From: Bacillota bacterium
Lineage (GTDB): Bacteria; Bacillota; Clostridia; Acetivibrionales; JANLFN01
Length of the DNA: 64,000 nucleotides
Assembly (NCBI GenBank): GCA_023421675.1
Contig: JAEZTC010000002.1
Coordinates: 186,001-250,000, forward strand
Direction of reading: 5' to 3'
The number at the start of each line of letters is the position of its first letter. Within the stretch, counting starts at the first letter, position 1. Positions 52,201 through 61,528 of this stretch are shown piece after piece. The notes under the pieces were generated by a model. That model saw nothing but the letters and a program-made list of their open reading frames with translations. It ran no database searches and had not been told where the DNA came from. The translations under genes and the position numbers were made by a program.

Positions 52201-52364
52201 ACTACAGTGGAAGTTCTGAAATAGAAAAGGTTATCAGCAATAACTCTGCCGAAATATCTGGTGATGTACTTGCAATTGAAATAATTTCGGGAAAAGCTGA
52301 TGGATATGAAAAAGAATGGAATATTAATGGTGAGAAGGTTATAATTACTGTAGTAAAGGTTTAA
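49248..52364 (+). CDS. ileS: Isoleucyl-tRNA synthetase, eukaryote-like type (IleRS2)
   Basis: A 1038-residue class I synthetase. HIGH motif is HIGH at 55-58 within DGPPTANGRPHIGH; the KMSKH motif spans 590-594. The editing domain lies about 190-400 (LAWTTTPWTLPSNVAL), the anticodon-binding domain about 640-800. The wording around HIGH (FYDGPPTANGRPHIGH) and the length mark the IleRS2 clade shared with eukaryotes, which is generally less sensitive to mupirocin than IleRS1 (known). The C-terminal zinc finger of IleRS1 is absent. Controlled by the T-box upstream. Confidence 0.97.
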   Translation: MYKKVSTNLNFKERELEVLKYWKDNDIFEKSIKNREGGPTFTFYDGPPTANGRPHIGHILTRVIKDIIPRYKTMKGYKVLRKAGWDTHGLPVELEVEKLLGIDGKPQIEKYGVEPFIQKCKQSVWTYKQEWEKMSDRVGYWADMENPYITYDNNYIESVWWSLKQIWDKDLLYKGHKIVPYCPRCGTALSSHEVAQGYKDVKEPSIYVKFQVKDQPGVYLLAWTTTPWTLPSNVALAVNPDETYVKVKCQDEVYILAEALAAPVLEKEFEVLEKCKGKDLIGIDYEPLFDFVTPKKRAYYVVAADYVTLTDGTGIVHTAPAFGEDDARTGRNNDLPFVQLVSEQGTFVDSVTPWKGVFVKDADKDIIKHLKERNLLFKVLDYEHSYPFCWRCDTPLLYYARDTWFIKTTEIRDKLIANNKKINWYPESIGEGRFGNFLENNVDWGLSRERYWGTPLPIWECECGHRHAIGSIQELREMGEDVSENIELHKPYIDNVFLKCPKCQGRMKRVQEVIDCWYDSGSMPFAQWHYPFENKEVFNDNYPADFISEALDQTRGWFYVLHTISTLLFDKPAFKNVIVLGLVQDKDGQKMSKHKGNVVDPWTVLDKQGADAVRWYFYTTSAPWLPSRFYDDAVSEAQRKFMGTLWNTYAFYVLYANIDQFNPMNYKLEADKLSPLDKWILSKLNSLIKIVDKGLEGYRITESARAIQDFVDDVSNWYVRRSRERFWTKGMEQDKINAYMTLWTVLSTVAKLSAPFIPFMAEEIYQNLVNNVDANAPASVHLCDFPVSDEKLIDKALEDNMENVLKLVVLGRACRNTANIKNRQPIGNMYVKAGFTMPEMYVDLVADELNIKKIIFTDDAKAFTEYKFKPQLRTLGPKYGKLVPQIGKVLAEIDSDVLLVPFAKGETAKLEVEGNAVELAEADVLMEVVQKQGFVSETDKDVTVVLDTNLSPELIEEGYVREIISKIQTMRKEAGFEVMDNIKVYYSGSSEIEKVISNNSAEISGDVLAIEIISGKADGYEKEWNINGEKVIITVVKV

Positions 52365-52387
52365 ACTAACAGCGAGAGGAAATTCAG

Positions 52388-53464
52388 ATGATCAAACAAG
52401 CAATTAATCTTGGCGACAGGAGCTATCCGATTTTTATAGGGTCGGATTTCAGCTCCATCGTCAAGTGTTTTGAAACTACAAAGGTAAGTGGACCGGTTGT
52501 TGTAATTACAGATTCAAATGTTGAAAGATACCAGAACTCTGACTTCATGAAAGCTATGGAGGAATATAAGTACCCAGTTCATAAGTTGGTAATTGATGCA
52601 GGGGAAAAGAGCAAGAATCTTGATACCATCAACAGGATATATAAATATCTGGCGGAGCTTCAGCTTGATAGGTCTTCAACACTTGTTGCCCTTGGCGGCG
52701 GTGTTGTAGGAGATATAACAGGTTTTGCAGCTTCAACCTATTTAAGGGGAATAAATTTTGTACAGGTGCCGACAACAATGCTTGCTCAGGCCGATAGTAG
52801 TGTCGGGGGTAAGGTTGGTGTTGATTTTGGAGGCAGTAAGAATATAATAGGTGCCTTCTACCAGCCAAAGTTTGTTTATATAAATGTAAACACACTAAAA
52901 ACCCTTCCTGAAAGAGAGCTTAAAGCAGGACTGGCAGAGGTAATAAAGCACGGAATTATTGAAGATGCTGAGTTCTTTGATTATCTTGATTACAACATGG
53001 AAAAGATATTCATGATCAACGAGGATGTCCTTCAATATCTTGCAAAAGTAAACTGCTCAATTAAAGGCAAGGTAGTTGAAGAGGATGAGAAGGAAAGCGG
53101 AATACGTGCTAACCTTAATTTCGGACACACTATTGGTCATGCTATTGAAAGCGTTATGAATTTTGAGCTTCTTCACGGAGAGTGTGTTTCAATTGGAATG
53201 GTTGGAGCATGCAAAATAGCACAGTATATGGGAATGATAAACCAAAAGGTAACAGACAGGGTTATAGGAATACTTAGGAAAACAGGCCTGCCGGTGAGCC
53301 TTGAAGCCATAGATGTAGACAAGGTTTATAACCAAATGTTTTATGATAAGAAAATTAAAAACGGAAAGCTTACGTTTGTACTGCCCAAGGCGATAGGTGA
53401 GGTGCTCAGGGTTTCGGTAGACGATGAAGGGCTTATAAAGACTGTGCTTAGGGAATTGAAGTAA
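52388..53464 (+). CDS. aroB: 3-dehydroquinate synthase
   Basis: A 358-residue NAD- and metal-dependent enzyme that cyclises DAHP to 3-dehydroquinate, step two of the shikimate pathway. ALGGGVVGDITGFAASTYLRG is the nucleotide-binding signature; PTTMLAQADSSVGGKVGVDF and NFGHTIGHAIESV (metal His) follow. It lies 23 bases after ileS with GAGAGGA upstream and may be cotranscribed with it under T-box control. The gene for the next enzyme, aroQ, is far away at 9.5 kb. Confidence 0.96.
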   Translation: MIKQAINLGDRSYPIFIGSDFSSIVKCFETTKVSGPVVVITDSNVERYQNSDFMKAMEEYKYPVHKLVIDAGEKSKNLDTINRIYKYLAELQLDRSSTLVALGGGVVGDITGFAASTYLRGINFVQVPTTMLAQADSSVGGKVGVDFGGSKNIIGAFYQPKFVYINVNTLKTLPERELKAGLAEVIKHGIIEDAEFFDYLDYNMEKIFMINEDVLQYLAKVNCSIKGKVVEEDEKESGIRANLNFGHTIGHAIESVMNFELLHGECVSIGMVGACKIAQYMGMINQKVTDRVIGILRKTGLPVSLEAIDVDKVYNQMFYDKKIKNGKLTFVLPKAIGEVLRVSVDDEGLIKTVLRELK

Positions 53465-53478
53465 AATAAATAGGGGTT

Positions 53479-53517
53479 AAAAGGCTGAAGGCAATTGAAT
53501 TGCCCTCAGCCTTTTTA
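53479..53517. terminator. Terminator between aroB and a convergent remnant
   Basis: AAAAGGCTGA-A-GGCAAT-TGA-ATTGCC-C-TCAGCCTTTTT, a long stem with one internal mismatch and T-tract. A-rich on the other flank, so it may work in both directions. Confidence 0.85.
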
Positions 53518-53703
53518 TTTAACTCTTTTTAGTATCAGAACTTCAGTTTTACCATTCCATTCCAGCTTAACATTAATGCCTCTGTCAATTTCAGACAGAA
53601 GTCCGCCTCTCATAAGCATTTTATCGGTATAACCGTTTTCGTTTAAGTTGTTATAAATTAATTTTCCGTTTTCCCCTTCTTTGGGACCGTCAAACCTGAT
53701 AAT
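53515..53703 (-). pseudogene. C-terminal remnant of an unidentified gene
   Basis: A 62-codon open stretch on the minus strand ends with TAA at the aroB terminator and is closed upstream by TAG at 53704-53706. It has no start codon near its beginning and no ribosome-binding site. Composition looks like real protein (IRFDGPKEGENGKLIYNNL, then NVKLEWNGKTEVLILKRVK), so it is probably the tail of a decayed gene. The family is not recognised. Confidence 0.5.
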
Positions 53704-53809
53704 CTATTAGTATGCAGGATTATTATGTTTACTCATTCTTTATTTTCCAAGATACCGATGATATAATTTGTTTGGATAATTAATGAAAAAAAGCCAAGGA
53801 GTTATCAAC

Positions 53810-54265
53810 TTGAACTGGAATTTAAAAAGGTTTGAAGAGCTTACGCTAAGCGAAATTTATGAAATTCTTAGACTAAGAAATGAAGTTTTTGTTGTCGAAC
53901 AAAACTGTGCTTACCAGGATTGCGACGGTAAAGACATCAATTCATATCATTTATATTCAGAAGATAACGGTCGGATAATCTCGTACCTTAGAATTATTGA
54001 CAAAGGTGTTTCCTATAATGAAGTTTCAATAGGCCGTGTTTTGGTAAGAAAGAATTACCGGGGCAAGGGAATATCAAGACAAATGATGATTGAAGCAATT
54101 AAATTTATAGAACAAACTTTAAACGAAAAAGAAATAAGAATACAAGCTCAAGCCTATCTTATTGAGTTTTACAAGAGCTTTGGCTTTATAGAAATTTCCG
54201 GAGAATATACTGAAGACGGAATTCCGCACATTGATATGCTTTACAAAAAGTCAGGGGGTAGGTAG
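53810..54265 (+). CDS. elaA: ElaA-like GNAT acetyltransferase
   Basis: A 151-residue GNAT-fold protein. LRNEVFVVEQNCAYQDCDGKD is the ElaA signature; IGRVLVRKNYRGKGISRQMM is the acetyl-CoA binding motif A with (R/Q)xxGxG; YKSFGFIEISGEYTEDGIPHIDM closes the domain. Substrate unknown. TTG 53810 is chosen because AAGGAG at 53796-53801 is ideally spaced and the resulting length matches E. coli ElaA (153); an ATG at 53783 lies upstream in frame. A TATAAT at 53762-53767 may be its promoter. The GH3 gene starts 3 bases on, so the two form a unit. Confidence 0.85.
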   Translation: MNWNLKRFEELTLSEIYEILRLRNEVFVVEQNCAYQDCDGKDINSYHLYSEDNGRIISYLRIIDKGVSYNEVSIGRVLVRKNYRGKGISRQMMIEAIKFIEQTLNEKEIRIQAQAYLIEFYKSFGFIEISGEYTEDGIPHIDMLYKKSGGR

Positions 54266-54268
54266 AAC

Positions 54269-56677
54269 ATGAGTGTTCGTTTAACCAACAAGGAATCAAT
54301 TCCTAAGGTTATAAAAGAAATGACGCTTGAAGAAAAGGTCAGCCTGATTGTAGGAGATGCTCCTTTCCGCACCAGAAGTATCGAGCGTTTTGGTATTCCA
54401 TCTGTACTGCTGCTGGATGGAGGGACTGGTATGAACTTCATGCAGCTCCATCAGCAAATGTTTTACAAGTATGATAAGGAATTCAATAATATAGATGACT
54501 CTTCGAACGTTTCAGGTATGGAGGTTTTCGGACTTTCAGGCAGATTTATAACTGCAAGGAATAAACCTGAAATTCTTTCCAAGGAGGATCAGGAGATATT
54601 TAAAGCTGCCATATCTGAGTTTGAAGCAGTCAAACCTGAAGGTAAATCACCAGGTTGTTTCCCTCCCGGAATGATGCTGGGTGCAACCTGGGACCCTGAA
54701 ACAGTTTATGAGTGCGCCACAGCACTTGGAAAAGAGGCAGATGCTTTTAAAGTCGATGTCCTTTTAGGAACACCAAACGTTAACATACATAGGGATCCGC
54801 TCAATGGAAGGCTGTTTGAAGGGTACTCAGAAGATCCGTGTCTTGTTGCAAAGCTTGCACCAAGCTTTGTTAAAGGCATTCAGGAACAGGGCGTCACAGC
54901 AAATGTTAAACATTTTGCTGCAAACAATCAGGAAGCCGAAAGAATGGAAGTAAACGAACACATTCCGGTTCGTGCACTTCATGAGATTTATTTTCCTGGT
55001 TTTAAGGCCTGTGTACAAAAGGGCGAAGTCAAAACAGTAATGTCGGCTTATAACAAAATAAACGGTGAGTCGTGTGCCATGAATAAATGGCTGCTTACTG
55101 AAGTACTAAGGAACAGATGGAACTTTGCAGGGTTTGTGGTATCCGACTGGGGAGCTGCTTACGATCAGGTAATAGCTGCAGAAGCAGGAAATGATTTGAT
55201 TATGCCTGGTCCAAGAAATTTAAAGCCTTTAATTGATGCTGTAAAGTCCAGTAAGATAAAGGAAAGTGTAATTGACAATTGCGTCGAGAATTTTCTTAAA
55301 ATACTTATAGAAATGCCTGTATTTAAAGGTCGCAAATACAATGATATAGATACTGATTTTTCTAAGAATGCAGCATACAAAGCAGCTGCTGAAGGTATTG
55401 TGCTGCTTAAAAATAAGGGTAATACACTTCCGCTTGATAAATCTTCAAAGATTTGCTTTTATGGTCAGAAAAGCAAAAAATTCATTGAGTCAGGCGGAGG
55501 AAGCGCCGAGGTTTGGACTGATTTAAGCAGCAATGTTTTTGCCTCCACTATTGAAAAAGTTGGTGTAGAAGCTGTATCCTTTGAGACCATCAATCCAGAT
55601 ACCGATGTGGTTGTTATTACTGCAGGGGCTAAGGGTCAGGAAGGCACAGACCGTAAACATATGGATTTAGATGCTTCTGACAGGGAAATGCTTTTTAATG
55701 CGGTAAAACAGGCAAAGGTAGCCGGCAAGAAAACTGTTGTGATTTTAAACATATGCGGACCTGTTGAAATGAATGATTGGATTGATGATGTTGATGCTGT
55801 ACTATGCGTATTCTTTCCTGGTATGGAGGGTGGTCACGCAGCTGCAGATATAATTTTCGGAGATTTAAACCCCTCAGGAAAGCTTCCGCTTACTTTTCCA
55901 AAACAATATAGGGATTGCCCCACTTACGGCAATTTCCCAGGTGAACTTGGAGAGGTTTGGTATGGTGAGGGTATTTATGTGGGATACCGCTATTATGATT
56001 TTAAAGGGATAGAGCCTTTGTATCCTTTTGGATACGGACTTTCCTATACTGACTATGAATTTAAAAGTATGAGACTGGAATCAGAAAATGTTAATCTGGA
56101 CAAGGGAGAAAAGGTTAATATAAATATAACGGTTAAAAATATCGGAAGAATGGCAGGTAAAGAGGTTATACAGCTTTATGTATCTGATGAGGAATCAACT
56201 CTTAAAAAGCCTCAGAAGGAGCTCAAGTCCTTTAAAAAGATGTATCTGGAACCTGGGGAAGAAAAAGAGGTATTAATCCAATTGGATAAGGATGATCTGG
56301 CAAGCTTTGATATACGGTTGGATAGGTGGACTGTAGAACCCGGATATTATACGATTTTAGCCGGTAATTCATCAAGAAATATATATCTTTCCAAACGTGT
56401 TAGAGTACAATGTGAAAATCCTTATGCGTATGGACCTGATTCTACAATAGAAAAGGTTTTTAATGATAAAAGAGCTGTTGATATTATAAAAAGGCATCTG
56501 AAAGGACCTGCTGATCCAATGGATATAATAGCAAATGACCTTATATTCAATCCTGATACAAAGCTGAAGGATGTATGGATGCAGAGGTTCGGTTTATTCT
56601 TTCTTGGAAAAAATGAAGATGAACAGAATTTAATAATTGAAAAAATATACAATGAAATAAAGCTGATAGATATTTAA
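54269..56677 (+). CDS. Beta-glucosidase, glycoside hydrolase family 3
   Basis: An 802-residue GH3 enzyme that releases terminal beta-linked glucose or related sugars. The (beta/alpha)8 domain spans about 15-310, with VNIHRDPLNGRLFEGYSEDP, ANVKHFAANN and the nucleophile Asp293 in GFVVSDWG. The C-terminal alpha/beta sandwich spans about 370-610 (AAEGIVLLKN, FFPGMEGGHAAADIIFG), and a fibronectin III-like domain about 620-720. No signal peptide, so it acts in the cytoplasm, probably on imported cello-oligosaccharides (inference). Coupled to the acetyltransferase gene. Confidence 0.93.
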   Translation: MSVRLTNKESIPKVIKEMTLEEKVSLIVGDAPFRTRSIERFGIPSVLLLDGGTGMNFMQLHQQMFYKYDKEFNNIDDSSNVSGMEVFGLSGRFITARNKPEILSKEDQEIFKAAISEFEAVKPEGKSPGCFPPGMMLGATWDPETVYECATALGKEADAFKVDVLLGTPNVNIHRDPLNGRLFEGYSEDPCLVAKLAPSFVKGIQEQGVTANVKHFAANNQEAERMEVNEHIPVRALHEIYFPGFKACVQKGEVKTVMSAYNKINGESCAMNKWLLTEVLRNRWNFAGFVVSDWGAAYDQVIAAEAGNDLIMPGPRNLKPLIDAVKSSKIKESVIDNCVENFLKILIEMPVFKGRKYNDIDTDFSKNAAYKAAAEGIVLLKNKGNTLPLDKSSKICFYGQKSKKFIESGGGSAEVWTDLSSNVFASTIEKVGVEAVSFETINPDTDVVVITAGAKGQEGTDRKHMDLDASDREMLFNAVKQAKVAGKKTVVILNICGPVEMNDWIDDVDAVLCVFFPGMEGGHAAADIIFGDLNPSGKLPLTFPKQYRDCPTYGNFPGELGEVWYGEGIYVGYRYYDFKGIEPLYPFGYGLSYTDYEFKSMRLESENVNLDKGEKVNINITVKNIGRMAGKEVIQLYVSDEESTLKKPQKELKSFKKMYLEPGEEKEVLIQLDKDDLASFDIRLDRWTVEPGYYTILAGNSSRNIYLSKRVRVQCENPYAYGPDSTIEKVFNDKRAVDIIKRHLKGPADPMDIIANDLIFNPDTKLKDVWMQRFGLFFLGKNEDEQNLIIEKIYNEIKLIDI

Positions 56678-56825
56678 AAATAGGTATACATAAATTAAAA
56701 TCTGGACTATATGAATTACATAATATTTACCTGAGCTATTGTATTAGACAAACCGTAAGGGTATTTCAATCAACACAATATATTAACATTATTTTCAACA
56801 AAAATATATTTAATAGGTGATTAAA

Positions 56826-59408
56826 ATGCTGCGACTAAAAGAAGCAATTGATGAAAAAACACTCACAACACTTCAAAGAATGCTTATGCAGTTTCTGCAT
56901 AGTTCAACAGCACTTTATGAAGCAGACGGCACTTATGTATACGGTGTTTTTGAAGGGGAGTACTGCGAACTGCTCAATAAGGTTTCATATGAGAATGAAG
57001 GATCCAATGAGGAGGAAGTAATAGGATTTAAAAAATGGATTTGCCAGGAAGATTGCTGGAATATGTCAAGGCTATCAATACAAGATAAAGAACCTATTGA
57101 GATGGAATGCTCAGGTGGGATCAAGGTTTATGCAGTACCTATAATTTACAAGGAACAAGTTATCGGAAGCATAAATGCAGGTATAACAAATCCGCCTCTT
57201 AAAAGAAAAAAACTTGAACAAGTATCGCAAAAATATGGAATTGATATTGATGAACTAGCTAAAAATGCGTATCAATATAGAAGTATGTCCAAAGAAGAAA
57301 CGGAAATAGCAAGACTTCAGTTACGGATGGCTGCACTGTTAATATCTTCTTTATACGAAAGTAAATTAAAACAAATTGAAGCCGAGAAGCAGCTGCTTCT
57401 AAGAAATAATCAGCTGCAGGCAGTTATTGAAAATGTATCAAATGGTGTATTTATTTATAATAAGGATAAATACATTTCATTTATGAACGATGAGTCCCGT
57501 AAATTCTTTTCAAATAACCCTGATACTATTCAAATAGGAGAAAGTTTAAAAAATACTGAGTATTATGATATTAATGGAAATAGAGTTGAATATTCTAATT
57601 TACCTGCCAACAGAGTGATTAAAGGAGAAAAGCTGACCAATTTATTCATTACTGCTGTAAGGTCTGATGCCACAATTCATTTTAATATTAACGGAAGTCC
57701 CATATATGATGATAATGGAGAGATAATCTCAGCATTGATTTGTACCCATGAAGTCACAGAACTTGTCAATGATAAGAAGAAACTTCAGCAGCAAAAAGAC
57801 CAGCTTGAAGCTATCGTAGATAATATGTCGGATGGCCTTTCCATTTTTGACGGTAGTGGCAAATATATCTTTTTTAACAGGGCTGCCAAAGCTATGTTTT
57901 TCCCATCCTATAAATATATGAATAAAGCAGGAGATGGGCTTCATCAGGCTAAATATTTTAATATTAACGGTGAGGAGGTTCCCTTTGAATCTTACCCCGC
58001 CAACAGGGTCAAGCGCGGTGAAAAGTTTATTGGGATGAGGTTAAAAATAAAGTTCCCTGATAAGCCTTTATATATAAGCATTAGCGGAACACCTATTTAT
58101 GATTCACAAAACAGGCTTGTAATGGGTATTCTGTGTTCACGAGATGTATCTGACATTGTTAATTATGAAAGTAGGTTAGAGGAAAAAAACAAACAACTGG
58201 ATGCAGTACTTGAAAATATGGCAGAAGGAGTTATAATTTCCGACGCTCTTGGAAACGTTTTGGGTATGAATGCTGCTGCTTTGGAAATACATGGTATTAA
58301 AAGCCTTAAAGATCCTATAAGTATAGTAGAATTCACTGAAAATTTTTATCTAACTGATTTTGAAGGAAAGCAGATTCCTTTTGCACAGTGGCCTGTCTTA
58401 AGAGCATTAAAGGGAGAGGTTTTTAATAACAATGAGCTTTGGGTATGCCGTAAGGATAAAGCTGAAAAAAAATTATGCAGCTACAGCGGTACAGCTATTT
58501 ATAATTCTATGGGACAAATGACAATGGCAGTAATTACTTTAAGAGATATTACGATTCAGAGATCGCAACATCAGCTTCTATTGCAATCAGAGCGGGAGAA
58601 AAATGCCGTTCTTGAAAGTGCTATGAAAATGAAGGATGAATTTCTCGCAAATATAACACATGAGTTTAAAACACCATTGACTGTTATTAATGCAGCTTTG
58701 CAGACAATTGATAACATCTATGGCAGCGAGGTTACACCTAATATAAGAAAGCATATGCAAAGAATCAGGACTAATACTTTAAGACAGATAAGGCTTGTTA
58801 ATAATCTGCTTGATATTACAAGGTACAATGCAGGACACATCAAATTATATAAAGAGAATCTTGATATAATTTTTCTTACAAATTCAATAATAAACTCAGT
58901 AGATTTGTTTTCAAGGCAAAAGGGTATAGAACTGAAATTCTTTCCAGAGCATGAAACCATTGTTATGGCTATTGATGAGGAAAAATATGAAAGAATACTA
59001 TTAAATCTTTTATCTAATGCCATTAAATTTACACCAAGAGATAAAACAATATATGTTAATATTACCAAAAATGAGAATGAGGCTGTTATTACAGTTAAGG
59101 ACGAGGGAGTAGGTATACCCAAAAACAAGCAAAAACTTATATTTGAACGCTTTGGGCAGGTGGACACTTCTCTTACCAGACAAGCTGAAGGTACCGGAAT
59201 AGGGCTCTCATTGGTCAAATCATTGGTTGAAAGTCTGAATGGTACTATAAGGGTTCAAAGTGAAGTTCACAAGGGAAGTACGTTTATTGTTACTCTACCT
59301 ATAATAAAAATGAAAAAACAAAGTAAAGAGTTTCAAGACGGCTTATCTTATGACAACAGAGTAATGCAGGCAACAGCAATAGAATTTTCAGATATATACC
59401 TTGACTAG
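56826..59408 (+). CDS. Cytosolic hybrid-sensor histidine kinase: PocR domain, three PAS domains, HisKA and HATPase
   Basis: An 860-residue kinase without membrane segments. The N-terminus (about 1-165) looks like a PocR sensory domain: FLHSSTALYEADGTYVYGV, a cysteine pair region (CQEDCWNMS) and VYAVPIIYKEQVIGSINAGI. A coiled linker leads to three PAS domains (about 195-310, 325-440, 450-565). HisKA has His612 in ITHEFKTPL, the N box is NLLSNAIKF (about 722), and the G boxes are DEGVGIPKNK and GTGIGLSLVKSLVE. No response regulator is adjacent, so it is an orphan kinase; in Clostridia such kinases may feed Spo0A. GTG 56817 is the alternative start. Confidence 0.85.
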   Translation: MLRLKEAIDEKTLTTLQRMLMQFLHSSTALYEADGTYVYGVFEGEYCELLNKVSYENEGSNEEEVIGFKKWICQEDCWNMSRLSIQDKEPIEMECSGGIKVYAVPIIYKEQVIGSINAGITNPPLKRKKLEQVSQKYGIDIDELAKNAYQYRSMSKEETEIARLQLRMAALLISSLYESKLKQIEAEKQLLLRNNQLQAVIENVSNGVFIYNKDKYISFMNDESRKFFSNNPDTIQIGESLKNTEYYDINGNRVEYSNLPANRVIKGEKLTNLFITAVRSDATIHFNINGSPIYDDNGEIISALICTHEVTELVNDKKKLQQQKDQLEAIVDNMSDGLSIFDGSGKYIFFNRAAKAMFFPSYKYMNKAGDGLHQAKYFNINGEEVPFESYPANRVKRGEKFIGMRLKIKFPDKPLYISISGTPIYDSQNRLVMGILCSRDVSDIVNYESRLEEKNKQLDAVLENMAEGVIISDALGNVLGMNAAALEIHGIKSLKDPISIVEFTENFYLTDFEGKQIPFAQWPVLRALKGEVFNNNELWVCRKDKAEKKLCSYSGTAIYNSMGQMTMAVITLRDITIQRSQHQLLLQSEREKNAVLESAMKMKDEFLANITHEFKTPLTVINAALQTIDNIYGSEVTPNIRKHMQRIRTNTLRQIRLVNNLLDITRYNAGHIKLYKENLDIIFLTNSIINSVDLFSRQKGIELKFFPEHETIVMAIDEEKYERILLNLLSNAIKFTPRDKTIYVNITKNENEAVITVKDEGVGIPKNKQKLIFERFGQVDTSLTRQAEGTGIGLSLVKSLVESLNGTIRVQSEVHKGSTFIVTLPIIKMKKQSKEFQDGLSYDNRVMQATAIEFSDIYLD

Positions 59409-59524
59409 TTTTGATGCACAAGTCCAATATTAAATATATAAACTTTTATTTTCCTGACAGTAACAAAATGACTGTTAAAACATATTATTTTAATATGGTC
59501 ATGTATTATTATCAGGAGATAGAT

Positions 59525-61210
59525 ATGAACATAAACAGTCAATATTTATTATATCCATCCCAGCCAGACAACCCATCGGATTTTGACAGAAGAAGCCTGT
59601 TATATAATGCTTTGGTTCTTAAGGGATGGCCACAGGATTTAAATATTATAACAGGCATAATGTCTCCTCCGCCTGATATTACATACCTTGCAAAACCGGG
59701 GCAATTTAAGGATAAGAAGGTTGCTGTAATCGGAGGAGGCCTGGCCGGACTTTCTTCTGCTTTTGAACTCAGAAAGCTGGGTTTTGATATAACCATTTTT
59801 GAAGCTATTAAGGATAGGATAGGCGGAAGGATTTATACATATTATTTTGATAGGTCAAAGACCCTGTATCATGAATTTGGTGCCATGAGAATTCCTGTAT
59901 CCCATGAAACCGTATGGCACTATCTAAAGCTTTTTAATCTGCCTACAAGGCCCTTTATACAATACAATCCAAATGGGTATGTTTACCTGAGGAATACACG
60001 TGTAAGAAATGATCCTAATGGTTTTAACGTAATGCGATATATTTATCCCAAATATAACCTCACTAGAACTGAAAGGCTTATAGATTGGCAAAAGCTACTT
60101 TATATAGGTACAGACAGTCACCTTTTAAATGCATCCTCATATGAAAGGGCAGAAATAATTCAGGTTAAGCCTGAATATACTGGGAAAGCCTTATTATGGA
60201 GTGATAGAAGCAGTATTAATTTAATGGAGGGTGCAGGCTTAAGCCAGGAAGCAATAAACCTTGTTTCAAATTTCCTCCCGCTTCTTTATTCCAATTTGTA
60301 TAACAGCTTTATTGATTATATACAGGAGAGCTATCCGGCAAACTTAACTTACCTGTATGAAATACCAGGGGGTATGGTAAGGCTGCCATTAGCTTTTTAT
60401 AACTCATTTTTAAAGACAAGACCTGATGAATATGATGGAATTCCTGCCGATTGCCTGGGAAGAGTTAAATATAAAGCAGGCTGTTGGGTAAATGGGATTA
60501 GATTGGATTGCGACAGTCAAAAAGTAGTGCTTGATTATACAGATACAGCAGCAATGTTAAACAAACGGGAATGCTTTGATTACATAATCTGCACCATACC
60601 ATTCTCGTCTTTAAGAAATGTTAAAATCGACCCGCTGTTCAGTGATATAAAAATGCGTGCAATAAGGGAAGTTAACTATATATCTTCACAAAAAACCTTA
60701 TTGCTTTGCAGAGAAAGATTCTGGGAAAAAGATGGTATTAGGGGAGGGGGATCATATACTGATCTTCCGATAGCTTCAATATGGTACCCTTCGGATTGCG
60801 TTCAAAACCAAAATGAAACTGAAAAATTATGGAGAAAACCTGGTGTATTAGTTGGTTCATTTAATTTTAATCTTGACACAACAAGGCTTACCAATCTGCC
60901 AAAAAGCATGCAATTTAATGAAATTAAAAGGGAAATAGAGACAGTACATGGGTTACGTGAAGGTTATCTGGACGGAATTGTAGCAGACCATAAAACAGTA
61001 AACTGGGATGAACAGCCAACTATAAGGGGTGCGCTGTGCTTTTTCTCACCCGAACAAAAGAGAATTTTTTCATATGGCATGGCTGTTCCTGAGTATAACG
61101 GAAGAGTTTTCTTTGCCGGTGAACATATATCTGCTGTCCACAGATGGATGCAGGGAGCACTGCAAACCGGTATGCAGGCAGCAAACAGTCTTGTACAAAG
61201 TATAAAGTAA
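59525..61210 (+). CDS. FAD-dependent amine oxidase family protein
   Basis: A 561-residue flavoenzyme. The dinucleotide-binding loop VAVIGGGLAGLSSAFELRK lies at about 66-85, followed by the glutamate that binds ribose (FEA) and DRIGGRIYTY. The C-terminal FAD motif is GRVFFAGEHISAVHRWMQGAL. It is related to L-amino-acid oxidases, tryptophan monooxygenases and monoamine oxidases; the substrate is unknown. ATG 59525 is chosen because AGGAG is 8 bases upstream; the frame is open to 59411 without a better site. It follows the PAS kinase gene closely (116 bases), suggesting a shared unit. Confidence 0.8.
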   Translation: MNINSQYLLYPSQPDNPSDFDRRSLLYNALVLKGWPQDLNIITGIMSPPPDITYLAKPGQFKDKKVAVIGGGLAGLSSAFELRKLGFDITIFEAIKDRIGGRIYTYYFDRSKTLYHEFGAMRIPVSHETVWHYLKLFNLPTRPFIQYNPNGYVYLRNTRVRNDPNGFNVMRYIYPKYNLTRTERLIDWQKLLYIGTDSHLLNASSYERAEIIQVKPEYTGKALLWSDRSSINLMEGAGLSQEAINLVSNFLPLLYSNLYNSFIDYIQESYPANLTYLYEIPGGMVRLPLAFYNSFLKTRPDEYDGIPADCLGRVKYKAGCWVNGIRLDCDSQKVVLDYTDTAAMLNKRECFDYIICTIPFSSLRNVKIDPLFSDIKMRAIREVNYISSQKTLLLCRERFWEKDGIRGGGSYTDLPIASIWYPSDCVQNQNETEKLWRKPGVLVGSFNFNLDTTRLTNLPKSMQFNEIKREIETVHGLREGYLDGIVADHKTVNWDEQPTIRGALCFFSPEQKRIFSYGMAVPEYNGRVFFAGEHISAVHRWMQGALQTGMQAANSLVQSIK

Positions 61211-61250
61211 AATTTTTAAATTAGTCCAATAACATAATCATATTGATATC

Positions 61251-61287
61251 AAAAAAACCGCATTAACTAAAAATGCGGTTTTTTTAA
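61251..61287. terminator. Rho-independent terminator after the amine oxidase gene
   Basis: AAAAAAACCGCATT-AACTAAA-AATGCGGTTTTTTT, a perfect 14-bp stem that can act in both directions. Confidence 0.85.
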
Positions 61288-61528
61288 ATATTAAATTTAA
61301 ATTAAACAACCGTTTATTAATAAGATAATTCTTTTTTTTTATATGTTCATACGTTATAATCAGAAATGAAGGTTAAAAGGCAAAAGTTAAAAGCAGATTT
61401 TAATTTACATAAGACACAATTATTACGTTCTTAAAATTACTGCACATTTAAGTTAAAAAAGAGTTTTTCCAATTTAACCGAATCCTGTGATTATGCCTAA
61501 AATGCAGTTTTGGAGGAACGGTGTACAA

